DNA of 64,000 nucleotides from contig CAVQVR010000019.1 of assembly GCA_963717195.1 (NCBI GenBank), positions 1 to 64,000 on the forward strand. The letters are read 5' to 3'. This DNA comes from JACDAE01 sp963717195. GTDB lineage: Bacteria; Chloroflexota; Ktedonobacteria; Ktedonobacterales; Ktedonobacteraceae. Position 1 is the first letter of the stretch, and each line of letters opens with the position of its first letter. Below, in pieces: positions 1-9,071 of this stretch. The translations under genes and the position numbers were made by a program. The notes beneath the pieces are model-generated. The model had not been told where the DNA came from and did not search any database. It worked only from the letters and a program-made list of their open reading frames with translations.

Positions 1-2
1 AC

Positions 3-221
3 CAATATCGGACGTGGACCGACGACATCATTCAGATCCCCGACAGCTTTGTATCCGCCGAACACACGCGCCTCTGGTTCCGCAATGGCGTCTGGTATGT
101 TCAGGATGCTGGCAGCGTGAATGGAACCTTCGTCAATAGTCAGCCTGCCCGTGAAGCCACACCCGCAAAACCGGGCGACATTGTACGTGTTGGTTATATA
201 CAATTCAAATTAACGCAATAA
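3..221 (+). CDS. FHA-domain protein, C-terminal part (5' end outside window)
   Basis: The reading frame enters from the left edge and ends at TAA 219-221. The visible 72 residues form the second half of a forkhead-associated (FHA) phosphothreonine-binding domain: IPDSFVSAEH followed by WYVQDAGSVNGTFVN matches the conserved serine/histidine and N-G-T-x-V-N core. FHA proteins read Ser/Thr-kinase signals, and next to an FtsW-type gene this suggests phospho-regulation of cell-wall growth or division (inference). The usual I-G-R strand of the domain is visible only in another frame (bases 7-15, ATCGGACGT), so one base may be missing near 14-17. The window edge leaves too little sequence to decide. 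Confidence 0.75.
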   Translation, partial: QYRTWTDDIIQIPDSFVSAEHTRLWFRNGVWYVQDAGSVNGTFVNSQPAREATPAKPGDIVRVGYIQFKLTQ

Positions 222-256
222 GCAGCATTTTATCCTACGTTGAAAGGTGTTGATAG

Positions 257-1672
257 ATGGCAAGTCGATCTCTTGGTCCAATCAAGCGTTATCGCTGGCA
301 AGAACTAACATTACTCATTCTGCCTTTTCTCATCATGTTGATAGCGATGACTCAATTGCTTGTTGGCGGCCCAGGTGCAAATAAACAGGCAGCATTCAGT
401 CCAAAGAGCCTCCCCGCTGTACAGGATATGATCCCTGTCTTTGGCCTGATTGGCGCATTACTGATTGTCAATGTCATTATGAGCCTCTTTTTCCGCAAGG
501 CCGATCAACTTTTGCTGCCTCTGGTGGGATTGTTGAGCGCAATTGGTGTGTTAATGGCAACACGCCTGGGGCCCAATGAAGCTGTTTTCTATGATAGTAC
601 TTCCTATGCGACACATCAGCCAAAACAACTGGCATGGGTATTATTAGGACTCACACTTTGCCTCACTACCATTTTCCTTCTAAGAAATACCAACTGGCTT
701 GAGCGCTATAAATATACCTGGATCGTCATAGGCTTCCTTTCATTACTACCCAGCGTAATTCAGGGAGTCAGGACGCTCCATAGCAATGCTCCTTCCCGCG
801 ATATTCTTGGTGTCGGTCCTTTCCAGTTACAACCATCAGAATTGCTCAAGGTCGCTATTGTGATCTTCTTTGCAGGCTACCTCAGCGAGAACCGCGATAT
901 CTTTTCTCAAGGATACATGCGCCTGGGAAGGTTGCGTCTCCCTCCCTTACGCCAGCTAGGACCACTCCTATTAATGCTAGGAATAGCGTTAATCGTCTTC
1001 CTGATCGTGCGTGAGCTTGGCTTAGCGATGCTCCTTTATGGCCTCTTCCTCTGCATGATGTACCTGGGCAGCGGTAAGATATCGTATGTTCTGGTCAGCC
1101 TGGGACTCTTCGCCATCCTGGCAGTTATTGGCTATAGTCTCTTTGGCTATGTGAAAGCACGCTTTGCTACCATTTCTTTCGATGTTGTTAACTGGCAAAA
1201 CTGGACGGCAGCACAAACCGCTTTCGCGGAAAACCAGGGAGCGCAGGTATTGCAAGGAATAATTGCACTCTCCAGCGGCGGCATTCTCGGCTCAGGACTG
1301 GGCCTGGGGCATCCGGTACTGGTCCCAGTCGTCGAATCCGATATGATTTTTACAGGGCTGGGTGAAGAATTTGGCCTTTCCGGGCTATTCGCTATCCTGG
1401 GTATCTACCTGCTGATCGTCTATCGCGGCTACCGTATCGCCATCGAGGCCACTAATCCTTTCAACCAGCTCCTGGCTGCCGGGCTCACCAGCATCTTTGC
1501 TATCCAGACGTTGATTATCTGCGGTGGGAATATAAAATTTTTGCCACTGACAGGTATTCCCTTACCATTTCTGAGTTATGGGGGCAGTTCAATTTTTGCC
1601 AACTTTATTATCATCGGTATTCTCCTGCGCATCTCCTACAACACTGCGGTGGAACAGGAAGGCACAGAATAA
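257..1672 (+). CDS. FtsW/RodA/SpoVE-family cell-cycle membrane protein
   Basis: A 471-residue polytopic membrane protein with about ten hydrophobic helices. The family hallmarks are present: QPSELLK at about residue 192 and the C-terminal PLPFLSYGGSS at about 435-445. SEDS proteins polymerise peptidoglycan glycan strands with a partner class B penicillin-binding protein; no such partner lies in the window. The first 100 residues are longer and more divergent than in E. coli RodA. The ATG at 257 follows AAAGGTG. It lies 35 bases after the FHA gene, consistent with an FHA-SEDS operon like those of Actinobacteria and Chloroflexi. FtsW and RodA cannot be told apart from sequence alone. Confidence 0.9.
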   Translation: MASRSLGPIKRYRWQELTLLILPFLIMLIAMTQLLVGGPGANKQAAFSPKSLPAVQDMIPVFGLIGALLIVNVIMSLFFRKADQLLLPLVGLLSAIGVLMATRLGPNEAVFYDSTSYATHQPKQLAWVLLGLTLCLTTIFLLRNTNWLERYKYTWIVIGFLSLLPSVIQGVRTLHSNAPSRDILGVGPFQLQPSELLKVAIVIFFAGYLSENRDIFSQGYMRLGRLRLPPLRQLGPLLLMLGIALIVFLIVRELGLAMLLYGLFLCMMYLGSGKISYVLVSLGLFAILAVIGYSLFGYVKARFATISFDVVNWQNWTAAQTAFAENQGAQVLQGIIALSSGGILGSGLGLGHPVLVPVVESDMIFTGLGEEFGLSGLFAILGIYLLIVYRGYRIAIEATNPFNQLLAAGLTSIFAIQTLIICGGNIKFLPLTGIPLPFLSYGGSSIFANFIIIGILLRISYNTAVEQEGTE

Positions 1673-1682
1673 ACATTCCAGC

Positions 1683-1711
1683 TTGTCTCTAGACGGTGTG
1701 CATGTTATACT
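1683..1711 (+). promoter_or_regulatory. Sigma-A type promoter upstream of 1769 gene
   Basis: TTGTCT at 1683-1688 and TATACT at 1706-1711 are separated by exactly 17 bases. It lies just after the FtsW-family stop and 58 bases before the next start, so the two downstream unknown genes can be transcribed independently of the FHA/FtsW operon. Confidence 0.55.
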
Positions 1712-1768
1712 CACAACAAATACAACTACTTAATGTCATAACAATGCTCACAACATACAGGAATGGTC

Positions 1769-2425
1769 ATGGGTCAATACAGTCAATGGTTATACCACCG
1801 TGAAGTTGATCAACAGTTGCGAGAACACCTGGAACTCCTTGCGCAAGAACTGCATGCTCTACACGAGCAGGCAGCTTTGCTAAAAGATGCTGCCTCCTGT
1901 ACCGAAAATCCAATCCTCCAGGCCATTGCAATGCAGCAAAGCGCTGAAGTCTTACTTGAGGACATTTCCTCCTCATCTTCTACAGAACAATTACACCCTA
2001 TACACATAAACAGTAAGGAGCAAACTTTCAAAAGCGTCTCGTCTGCTCTATTTGCCTGGAGCCATCTGCCGAACCTTGATACCCAGAAAGTCCCATTAGC
2101 AGCAAAAGCGCTCAACACGCCTGAGCCGGAGAATGGACAGCAACTATCACTTCCTCATCCGGAAATAAACCTCTTGCCTGCTGATATGGCAACTTTTATT
2201 GATACTCATGAGCAGACCTTACCGCAGATGCAGCTCCCCAAATGGCTACGTCATCCTACACTCGCTACATACACAACTGGCGAAACTAATTTAGTCCCTT
2301 CAGCCCCCGATGAACGCACTGATGCCTCTATTCGACGCTGGCTCGAACGCTGGGGCAAGCAGCTACCCAACTCACCATCCACACCACAGCAACAAAAGCC
2401 ACAAGAGGTTCAGAAACATGAGTGA
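1769..2425 (+). CDS. Unknown soluble protein, coupled to the next gene
   Basis: 218 residues with no recognised domain. The N-terminal third (VDQQLREHLELLAQELHALH) is a heptad-like amphipathic helix and probably a coiled coil; the rest is rich in Pro, Gln and Ser and likely disordered. An ATG at 1763 lies too close to the AGGA motif, while the ATG at 1769 is correctly spaced and is preferred. The stop overlaps the next gene's start by eight bases (ATGAGTGA), so translation is probably coupled and the two products may act together. Function unknown. Confidence 0.7.
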   Translation: MGQYSQWLYHREVDQQLREHLELLAQELHALHEQAALLKDAASCTENPILQAIAMQQSAEVLLEDISSSSSTEQLHPIHINSKEQTFKSVSSALFAWSHLPNLDTQKVPLAAKALNTPEPENGQQLSLPHPEINLLPADMATFIDTHEQTLPQMQLPKWLRHPTLATYTTGETNLVPSAPDERTDASIRRWLERWGKQLPNSPSTPQQQKPQEVQKHE

Positions 2426-3818
2426 AATCCGCACTACAAACGGAAGCAACAAAGACACCTCCAATACCCTCAACAGTGTCGATACAGAACTGGCAAAGAA
2501 CATTTATTTGCCCGACTTTATAGATACTATCTTTCAACGCATTGACGCCCAGGACATAGAACAATTTTACAAAAGTTATCATCTCTGGTCCCTCCAACAA
2601 CGTTTAAAAACGTTACATACTGAGATCGAAGCTATGCAGCAGGCTATAACGGATAACAACACGTTAATGCGACAGAAGCAACCTTCCGCTATAGCACTTG
2701 CCAGTCTTGCACAACTGCAAGCAAGTGGCGTCAACAATCTTGCTCTCCTTGATAGAATGTTGGAGCGCGGTGAAACATGGCTTGATCATACTATGCAATT
2801 GCTTGAACACTGTGAAGAACTGGATCTCATTGGTGGCGACTATACAGAATGGTGCGAACATGCACTTGAAGGAGCATACGACTGGATTAAATCGATAAAT
2901 GCAGCAGATACGCTAAAAACACAAGAAGACGCAGTAGAGATACTAGAAGCTTCGCTGACAACCAGCAATGAACAACAAATGGAATTGCTGGCAGCAACTG
3001 AAGAACAACTCTTACAAAAACTTATGAGTGATGAAGATATAACTGCAAAAATACCTGCTCTGAGTCAACCACTTAGCGAAACAGAGCAAGCAGATATCGC
3101 ATCTACCCTTCCAGTCAAAAAAACCACACAGCCATTGGAACAATATGAACCAGAGGCTATTCAGCCTGTCTCCCTTCCAACCAAAAAAATCACACAGCCA
3201 TTGGAACAATCCGAGCCAGAGGCTATACAGCCTTTCTCTCTTCCAACCAAAAAAATCACACAGCCATTGGAACAAGGAGAAATTCTCGCAGAGATAGAAG
3301 TACCAGAAACTCCTCTTCCCCAGGAACAGGTAGAAATTGAGTCCGAGTTGCTCAATGATCAGACAGAAGATGAGCACAAAGCGGCTCCAGATGGTGCAGT
3401 AGCAGAAACCGCAGAGGGTGCAATCGCATTAGATCAGCCCGCTAACAGCTCAGATACTCTCATTATCCCTACACAAGAACACGATACAGAAAATGATACC
3501 TCCCAGACAGAGAAATTGCGCAGACTCATCAGCAGCCAGATTGGCGAGACAGAAGAGACGGATGAAAGTATCACACAAAAAGTGGTTGTACGCCATACCA
3601 CGATAGTTGCTACATCCAAAGGTGCAGATGTTCAAGAAGTGGAAGACGCATCAGAAGAGGTGGCTACAAGCGAAGGAACTTCCGCTCAAACGAGAGTCGC
3701 ATCAGTTGAAATTATAGAAAGCCCACTAGAAAGCAAAAAGCCGCAGACCCGAAAGGTGCGGCAAAGAGGTTTCTGGCGTTTGTTGCGTAAGTTGCTGGCC
3801 ATTATTCTACGCAGGTAG
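2418..3818 (+). CDS. Unknown acidic repeat protein with basic C-terminal anchor
   Basis: 466 residues from the ATG at 2418, which sits behind AAGAGG. An earlier in-frame ATG at 2310 would overlap the upstream gene heavily and is rejected. Residues about 40-90 are helical (LQQRLKTLHTEIEAMQQAI), then a long Glu/Thr/Pro-rich region that looks disordered contains a 22-residue tandem repeat (separate entry). The last 20 residues are strongly basic with hydrophobic residues (WRLLRKLLAIILRR), suggesting a membrane- or polyanion-binding tail. It converges on the LapA-like gene with a gap of nine bases and no terminator. No homologous family is recognised. Confidence 0.7.
   Translation: MSEIRTTNGSNKDTSNTLNSVDTELAKNIYLPDFIDTIFQRIDAQDIEQFYKSYHLWSLQQRLKTLHTEIEAMQQAITDNNTLMRQKQPSAIALASLAQLQASGVNNLALLDRMLERGETWLDHTMQLLEHCEELDLIGGDYTEWCEHALEGAYDWIKSINAADTLKTQEDAVEILEASLTTSNEQQMELLAATEEQLLQKLMSDEDITAKIPALSQPLSETEQADIASTLPVKKTTQPLEQYEPEAIQPVSLPTKKITQPLEQSEPEAIQPFSLPTKKITQPLEQGEILAEIEVPETPLPQEQVEIESELLNDQTEDEHKAAPDGAVAETAEGAIALDQPANSSDTLIIPTQEHDTENDTSQTEKLRRLISSQIGETEETDESITQKVVVRHTTIVATSKGADVQEVEDASEEVATSEGTSAQTRVASVEIIESPLESKKPQTRKVRQRGFWRLLRKLLAIILRR
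3108..3275 (+). repeat. In-frame 66-bp tandem repeat, about 2.5 copies
   Basis: Units at 3108-3173 and 3174-3239 plus a partial unit at 3240-3275 encode the 22-residue pattern LP-x-KK-x-TQPLEQ-xEPEAIQP-x-S. The copies differ at only a few bases, so the expansion is recent. The 66-bp period keeps the reading frame. Confidence 0.9.
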
Positions 3819-3827
3819 AACTCCTTT

Positions 3828-4187
3828 TTAGTATTTTGGAGGAATAAACATACCCGGCATTTGCAGCGTTGAAGAGTTTGTGTGCATAGGAGGCATGGGG
3901 GATATATTGGCTGGTCCCTGTTGCATGACCTGCTGTTGCTCTAATTCTTGTATTCGCACATGCAGGCCTCTCAATTCACGTTTATCACTCCAGGCTGAGA
4001 GAAACGACACAAGGAAGAGCAACAGGGCACCGAGCAGGAAGGCTGAAAGGACAAGGAGCCCCAGGGGTATTTCTGGCGTTTGCCAGCTGAAGAGGATGAG
4101 ATGGACAGGAGTTGTCAGATTTTCAACTGTGATCACAGCAAATATTCCCCCTGCCAATAGAAATAGCAAAAGTACCAAAAAGAACAT
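3828..4187 (-). CDS. LapA-like (DUF1049) two-helix membrane protein
   Basis: 119 residues starting at the ATG whose complement is 4185-4187; GAGGAGG lies about seven bases upstream. An upstream start at 4226 lacks a ribosome site and would put charged residues before the first helix. Two membrane helices (about 2-22 and 36-58) are followed by a short coiled coil (ELRGLHVRIQELEQQQ) and a Pro/Met-rich tail. This is the architecture of the LapA / lipopolysaccharide-assembly domain, common in bacteria without LPS and of unclear role there. Its upstream gap up to mutS (4188-4429) carries the divergent promoters but no clear consensus. Confidence 0.75.
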   Translation of the reverse strand: MFFLVLLLFLLAGGIFAVITVENLTTPVHLILFSWQTPEIPLGLLVLSAFLLGALLLFLVSFLSAWSDKRELRGLHVRIQELEQQQVMQQGPANISPMPPMHTNSSTLQMPGMFIPPKY

Positions 4188-4429
4188 GAAACACCTCCTC
4201 AAAAGAATATGTAGGCCCGAGGGCAAGCGTCACACCCTCCCTCTCTATTATGAACGAGCAACTACCCCAATTTATTTCTAATACAACAAAGAGGCCCATC
4301 CTAGTATAAACGCTCCTAAGGTAAATTGCAAAGAAACTATTAAATTAGTGGCCCTATGCCCCTACAGGTTCATTGACGACATCACAAATCAGGCATATAC
4401 TGGAGCGGAGCTTGAGGAGGTTGAACGAC

Positions 4430-7210
4430 GTGTTATTCGATGAGTATGCAAAAGAGAATCCTATTCATAGCCCGGTGCGTGCACAGTACCTGCACATCAA
4501 GCGGCAAAATCCTGACGCTATTCTTTTCTTCCGCATGGGCGATTTCTACGAGATGTTTGATGACGACGCCGAGATTGTGGCACGCGAGTTGGAGATTGCG
4601 CTCACGCGGCGCGATTTTGGGCGTGGCGAGAAATCGCCGATGGCCGGCATCCCCCATCATGCTGCCGATGGCTATATAGCACGCCTGGTCAGTAAAGGCT
4701 ACCGCGTCGCCATCTGCGAGCAAATGAGCGATCCCGCTTTATCTAAAGGACTGGTCGAGCGCGGCGTCATTCGTGTCGTCACACCAGGCACCGTCATCGA
4801 TCCGACGATGCTGGCGGCCAAGCGTAATAACTTTCTGGCCGCCGTGATCGTGGGGCGTAATGCATTGGGCATCGCCTATATTGACATCACCACAGGCGAA
4901 TTCGCCGTCACCCAGATCAACACACCAGAACCAGAACTGGCCTTGCAGCAGGAAATCGCCCGCGTCGGACCCGCCGAGGTTCTTGTCGAAGCACACTACA
5001 ATCGTATGGAAAGTCGCAAGAGGCGCTGGTTAGCTGCTGTGATGAGCGAAAAGCAGGTGACAAAACTTGGCAGCAACGGCAATGCCAACGCCGAGATTCC
5101 TGAGATCGATGAAGAGGATGATGGCGATGATTTCGCTCCCCTGGCAAAACTGCTGGATGGGCTCGCTGGACACGTCACCCCTTACGATACACGCTATTTC
5201 GCGCAAGATGATGCACACCATCGCCTGCTCACACAATTCAACGTAGCCTCGTTGGAGGGATTCGGCTGCGCACAATTGCCACTGGCGATTCGAGCTGCCG
5301 GCGCCGTTCTCGCCTATGTTCAGGAAACGCAGAAAGGCCTCCTGCAACAATTGACAGAGCTAGAGACCTACTACACCGACGGCTTTATGACGCTCGATCC
5401 CTACACCCGACGCAACCTTGAGCTCTTCGAGACCGGGCGCAGCGGCTCCAGCAAAGGCTCACTCCTCTGGGTACTCGACAAAACGCGCAGTCCAATGGGA
5501 GGACGCTTGATACGACGCTGGCTCAGCCAACCACTGCTCGATATTCCCATTCTGCAACAGCGCCAGCAGACAATTGCCGAATTATTGAATAACACATTAT
5601 TGCAAGCACGACTGGCAGAAGGACTAAAAAAAGCTGGCGATGTCGAGCGCCTGATCAATCGGATACGACAGCGCATCGCCTCACCACGCGACCTGATGGG
5701 ATTGACCAATGGGCTACGAGCAGCAGCAGAAATTCGTTCCAGCCTGAGCGAGGACACTACCGCATCCATGCCTATGCTCGCACGGATTACGCAAAGACTT
5801 TCCGACAACGATGACATTATCACCCTCATCGAGCGAGCCATCGTTGAGGAGCCACCGGTCAGCATTACTGAAGGTGGCATAATCCGTCCTGGTTTCAGCA
5901 ACGAACTGGACCAGTTGAAAGATATATCTCAGAACGGGCGCAAGTGGCTGGCCGATATGGAGCTGCGCGAACGCAAGCGTACAGGGATTACTACGCTGAA
6001 AGTTGGTTATAACAAGGCCACGGGCTACTATATTGAAGTCTCAAACGGCCAGTTGAACCGCGTGCCGAAAGAATATATCCGTCGTCAAACGCTGGCAAAC
6101 TGTGAACGCTATATTACCTCGGACCTCAAAGAGTACGAAACAACCATACTCAACGCCCAGGAACGTATTAATAAAATGGAGAACGAGTTCTTTGTGCAGC
6201 TACGCGCAGATATCGCTATCCATGCTTCCGAGCGCATCATGGACACAGCCCATGCCCTGGCAGAGATCGATGTCTATCTGAGCCTCGCAGAGGTTGCCGC
6301 AAAGTATAATTATTGCCGACCGCAGTTCAGCGAGGGCGACACTATTCACATCGTTGCCGGACGCCATCCCGTCGTTGAGCAGGCACAGACCGACACGCCA
6401 TTTATCGCCAATGACAGCAACATCTCCAATTCCGAGGCGCAAATTATCATCATCACGGGTCCCAATATGGCCGGTAAATCGACCTACCTGCGCCAGGTGG
6501 CATTGATTACACTCCTGGCTCAGATCGGCAGTTATGTACCTGCAGAAGCTGCTACAATCGGTATCGTCGACCGCATCTTTACACGTATCGGCGCACAGGA
6601 CGACCTGGCGACCGGGCAGAGTACCTTCATGGTTGAGATGGTCGAAACCGCCAATATTCTGCACCATGCCACGCCGCGCAGCCTGATTATTCTCGACGAA
6701 ATCGGGCGTGGAACCAGCACCTATGATGGACTGGCTATTGCACGAGCAGTGATCGAATATCTCCATAACAACAAACGTTGTGGTGCAAGAACGCTCTTCG
6801 CCACCCACTATCACGAACTGGTCGAAGTTGCCCAGTTGCTACCACGTATTCGCTGTATGAATGTGGCCGTGACCGAAGAAGGAGGCAAAGTCGTTTTCCT
6901 GCGCAAGATCGTGCCAGGAGGAGCGGATCGTAGCTATGGCGTACACGTCGCACAATTGGCCGGTATCCCGCGCCCGGTCATTCATCGCGCCGAGGAGATT
7001 CTGGAGGAACTCGAACACAAAGGAGATGCCAAAGCACGCCGTAAAGCGATGCGCGACATGGCTATGCCTGCCGCCTGGCAAATGACACTACTGGCCTCTG
7101 AACCGCATCCTTTACTGGAGGAGATCAAAAACCTCGCCATTGACGAACTTACACCGATAGAGGCCATCAGCAAACTCTATGAATTGCAACAAAAAGCAAG
7201 GCGGGAATAA
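4430..7210 (+). CDS. mutS: DNA mismatch repair protein MutS
   Basis: MutS clamps on mismatched DNA and recruits MutL. The mismatch-reading F-x-E motif is in FFRMGDFYEMF (about residues 36-46); the Walker A GPNMAGKST is near 677, the D-E-I-G-R-G-T-S Walker B/signature near 755, and ATHYHELVEV after it. At 926 residues it is slightly longer than typical (about 860), partly through an acidic insert (EIDEEDDGDD) in the connector domain. The GTG at 4430 is preferred because GAGGAGG (4414-4420) lies nine bases upstream. A TTG at 4373 would extend the protein by 19 residues without a ribosome site. No mutL lies nearby. Confidence 0.95.
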   Translation: MLFDEYAKENPIHSPVRAQYLHIKRQNPDAILFFRMGDFYEMFDDDAEIVARELEIALTRRDFGRGEKSPMAGIPHHAADGYIARLVSKGYRVAICEQMSDPALSKGLVERGVIRVVTPGTVIDPTMLAAKRNNFLAAVIVGRNALGIAYIDITTGEFAVTQINTPEPELALQQEIARVGPAEVLVEAHYNRMESRKRRWLAAVMSEKQVTKLGSNGNANAEIPEIDEEDDGDDFAPLAKLLDGLAGHVTPYDTRYFAQDDAHHRLLTQFNVASLEGFGCAQLPLAIRAAGAVLAYVQETQKGLLQQLTELETYYTDGFMTLDPYTRRNLELFETGRSGSSKGSLLWVLDKTRSPMGGRLIRRWLSQPLLDIPILQQRQQTIAELLNNTLLQARLAEGLKKAGDVERLINRIRQRIASPRDLMGLTNGLRAAAEIRSSLSEDTTASMPMLARITQRLSDNDDIITLIERAIVEEPPVSITEGGIIRPGFSNELDQLKDISQNGRKWLADMELRERKRTGITTLKVGYNKATGYYIEVSNGQLNRVPKEYIRRQTLANCERYITSDLKEYETTILNAQERINKMENEFFVQLRADIAIHASERIMDTAHALAEIDVYLSLAEVAAKYNYCRPQFSEGDTIHIVAGRHPVVEQAQTDTPFIANDSNISNSEAQIIIITGPNMAGKSTYLRQVALITLLAQIGSYVPAEAATIGIVDRIFTRIGAQDDLATGQSTFMVEMVETANILHHATPRSLIILDEIGRGTSTYDGLAIARAVIEYLHNNKRCGARTLFATHYHELVEVAQLLPRIRCMNVAVTEEGGKVVFLRKIVPGGADRSYGVHVAQLAGIPRPVIHRAEEILEELEHKGDAKARRKAMRDMAMPAAWQMTLLASEPHPLLEEIKNLAIDELTPIEAISKLYELQQKARRE

Positions 7211-7248
7211 TAGTGGGTTCTCATCCTTGCATGGGAAAATGGTCGCGT

Positions 7249-7347
7249 TCCTGGGTAGGGGCGTGTCCTTGCGACCGCCCGGCTGGGCTGGGAGAACGAA
7301 TTTTCGCTGGTAACCGGGCGGTCGCAAGGACACGCCCCTACCCAGGA
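7249..7347. repeat. GTAGGGGC-family hairpin, perfect 34-bp arms
   Basis: Arms 7249-7282 and 7314-7347 are exact reverse complements with a 31-base loop. Each arm carries GTAGGGGCGTG facing outward. It fills much of the 420-bp mutS-tal gap. The rest of that gap holds a TACAAT box at 7546-7551, a plausible -10 for tal without a clear -35, and no gene. Confidence 0.9.
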
Positions 7348-7630
7348 ATAAGCAATAAAACAATGCGATTTCATGTTATAATTAGAGGAGAGAATGTTAG
7401 TGTACAAAATACAACACAGAAACAGTGTACGCCCCCCTCTAATATGCTAACTATTTTCTTTGGCGAACAAATTGTGTCAAGAACATACACCCATTCGTGT
7501 ACTAAGTAGACTTAAATGAATGCAGGCAAAAATATAAGCACGCGGTACAATGAAGAGTACCTGGTGAGGCGAAAACAACGTTCCGTGTAACCAGGACATT
7601 GCACCACTATCTAAAAGGAGACAACTTCTC

Positions 7631-8767
7631 ATGACTAACCCATTACTTCAATTGCAACAACAGGGACAGAGCGTCTGGTACGACAATATTGATCGTTCAC
7701 AGCTCGCCTCAGGCCAGTTTAAGCGCATGCTCGATGAGGATGGCGTTCTAGGTGTCACAGCAAACCCGACCATTTTTGAGAAATCTATCAGCCATGGTCA
7801 AGCTTATGACGACCAGATCTCGCAGCTCATCAACGAGGGCAAGAACACCAATGAGATCTATGAAGCCGTCGTCATTCAGGATATTCGTACTGTAGCTGAT
7901 CTGCTGCGCCCAATCTACGAGCGCACAGACGGTAAGGACGGCTATGTCAGCCTTGAGGTCTCACCTGATCTGGCCAACGACACACAAGAAACCGCCGCTG
8001 AAGCAGAACGTTTCTGGAAGATGGTTGACCGCCCGAATCTGATGATCAAGATTCCGGCCACACCAGCAGGCATTCCAGCCGTCTATGAGACATTGCGCAA
8101 GGGCATCAATGTCAATGTTACGCTCATTTTCTCGCTCGATAGCTATCGCGCCGTAACCGATGCCTACCTGCATGCCTTGGAAGATCGCAACGGCGAGGGG
8201 CAGGACATCAGCCGCCTGGCCTCGGTCGCTAGCTTCTTCGTCAGCCGCGTTGATACACTCGTTGACAAGTTGCTTGAAGACAAGATCAAGGCTGGCAGCA
8301 ATGCAGAGCAGCTCAAAGCATTGGAAGGGAAGGCCGCCATTGCCAACGCGCGGCTCGTCTATCAGGAATTCAAGCGCATCTTCAACACGCCGCGCTTTGA
8401 AACGCTTAAGCACGCAGGCGCTCATGTACAACGACCCCTATGGGCCAGTACCAGCACAAAAAACCCTGCCTATCGCGACGTACTCTACGCAGAGGAACTG
8501 GTCGGCCCCAACACAGTAGACACAATGCCATTAGAGACAATCGAAAATTTCCGCGATCATGGACGTGTACGTTACAGTATCGAGGATGATATTCCTGGTG
8601 CACATGCTACTTTCGAGGAATTGGAGAAGATCGGCATCCATTACGACCAGGTCACGCAACAACTGCTTGATGAGGGCGTAAAGAAGTTTGCGGACTCTTT
8701 CCACCAGTTGTTTGCAGGCATTGACGGTAAGAAGAATGCCATAAAAGAACAGAAGGCAACACGCTAA
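7631..8767 (+). CDS. tal: Transaldolase
   Basis: 378 residues, the length of the actinobacterial-type transaldolases. It moves a dihydroxyacetone unit from sedoheptulose-7-phosphate to glyceraldehyde-3-phosphate in the non-oxidative pentose phosphate pathway. GVTANPTIFEKSI marks the N-terminal TIM-barrel strand, and the Schiff-base lysine lies in LMIKIPAT (about residue 140). The ATG follows AAAAGGAGA at ideal spacing. It opens a run of five pentose phosphate genes on the same strand, although the 304-bp gap before zwf suggests that zwf also has its own promoter. Confidence 0.95.
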   Translation: MTNPLLQLQQQGQSVWYDNIDRSQLASGQFKRMLDEDGVLGVTANPTIFEKSISHGQAYDDQISQLINEGKNTNEIYEAVVIQDIRTVADLLRPIYERTDGKDGYVSLEVSPDLANDTQETAAEAERFWKMVDRPNLMIKIPATPAGIPAVYETLRKGINVNVTLIFSLDSYRAVTDAYLHALEDRNGEGQDISRLASVASFFVSRVDTLVDKLLEDKIKAGSNAEQLKALEGKAAIANARLVYQEFKRIFNTPRFETLKHAGAHVQRPLWASTSTKNPAYRDVLYAEELVGPNTVDTMPLETIENFRDHGRVRYSIEDDIPGAHATFEELEKIGIHYDQVTQQLLDEGVKKFADSFHQLFAGIDGKKNAIKEQKATR

Positions 8768-8825
8768 ACCCCGTCGTGAAAAGGTTATAAGTCATCCCGA
8801 ACGTTTGAAAAAGTTCACGAACCTG

Positions 8826-8906
8826 CTCGCGCCTATGGCACTCGAAGTCGGAAATGGTGGTTTGTGGATCGGCTGGGCCGGCGGCCCAACCGATCCACAA
8901 ACCACC
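8826..8906. repeat. Repeat module plus 25-bp hairpin between tal and zwf
   Basis: A box at 8826-8843 (CTCGCGCCTATGGCACTC) is followed by AAATGGT and a nearly loopless hairpin, arms 8856-8880 and 8882-8906 with one G:T mismatch. The same box, with one base change, precedes another hairpin at 15640. The rest of the 8768-9071 gap holds a weak TTGAGT (8981) / TACAGG (9003) promoter-like pair and no gene. Confidence 0.75.
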
Positions 8907-9071
8907 TGGAAGAAAAGTCGAGCCGCTCGCGGCATAGCGTCCAGCCAAACCTCCCTGATCACATTATCTAATAGTGCATCTTGAGTAGAGAATATGGTAT
9001 GCTACAGGCGGATACTGCGAGGTAACAGTGTTGGGTAAGAAAAAATATAGCAGTATAGTAGGAGATATCGT

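Noticed and set aside
3108..3275. CRISPR-like tandem repeat
   Set aside because: Units are contiguous without spacers, in frame and within a gene.
3012..3377. 121-codon minus-strand frame with Trp/Phe repeats
   Set aside because: Antisense of the 66-bp tandem repeat; the plus-strand gene has a ribosome site and coupled upstream gene.
7213..7509. 98-codon plus-strand frame after mutS
   Set aside because: Much of it is translation of the 34-bp hairpin (WVGACPCDRP-type repeat peptide), with no ribosome site.
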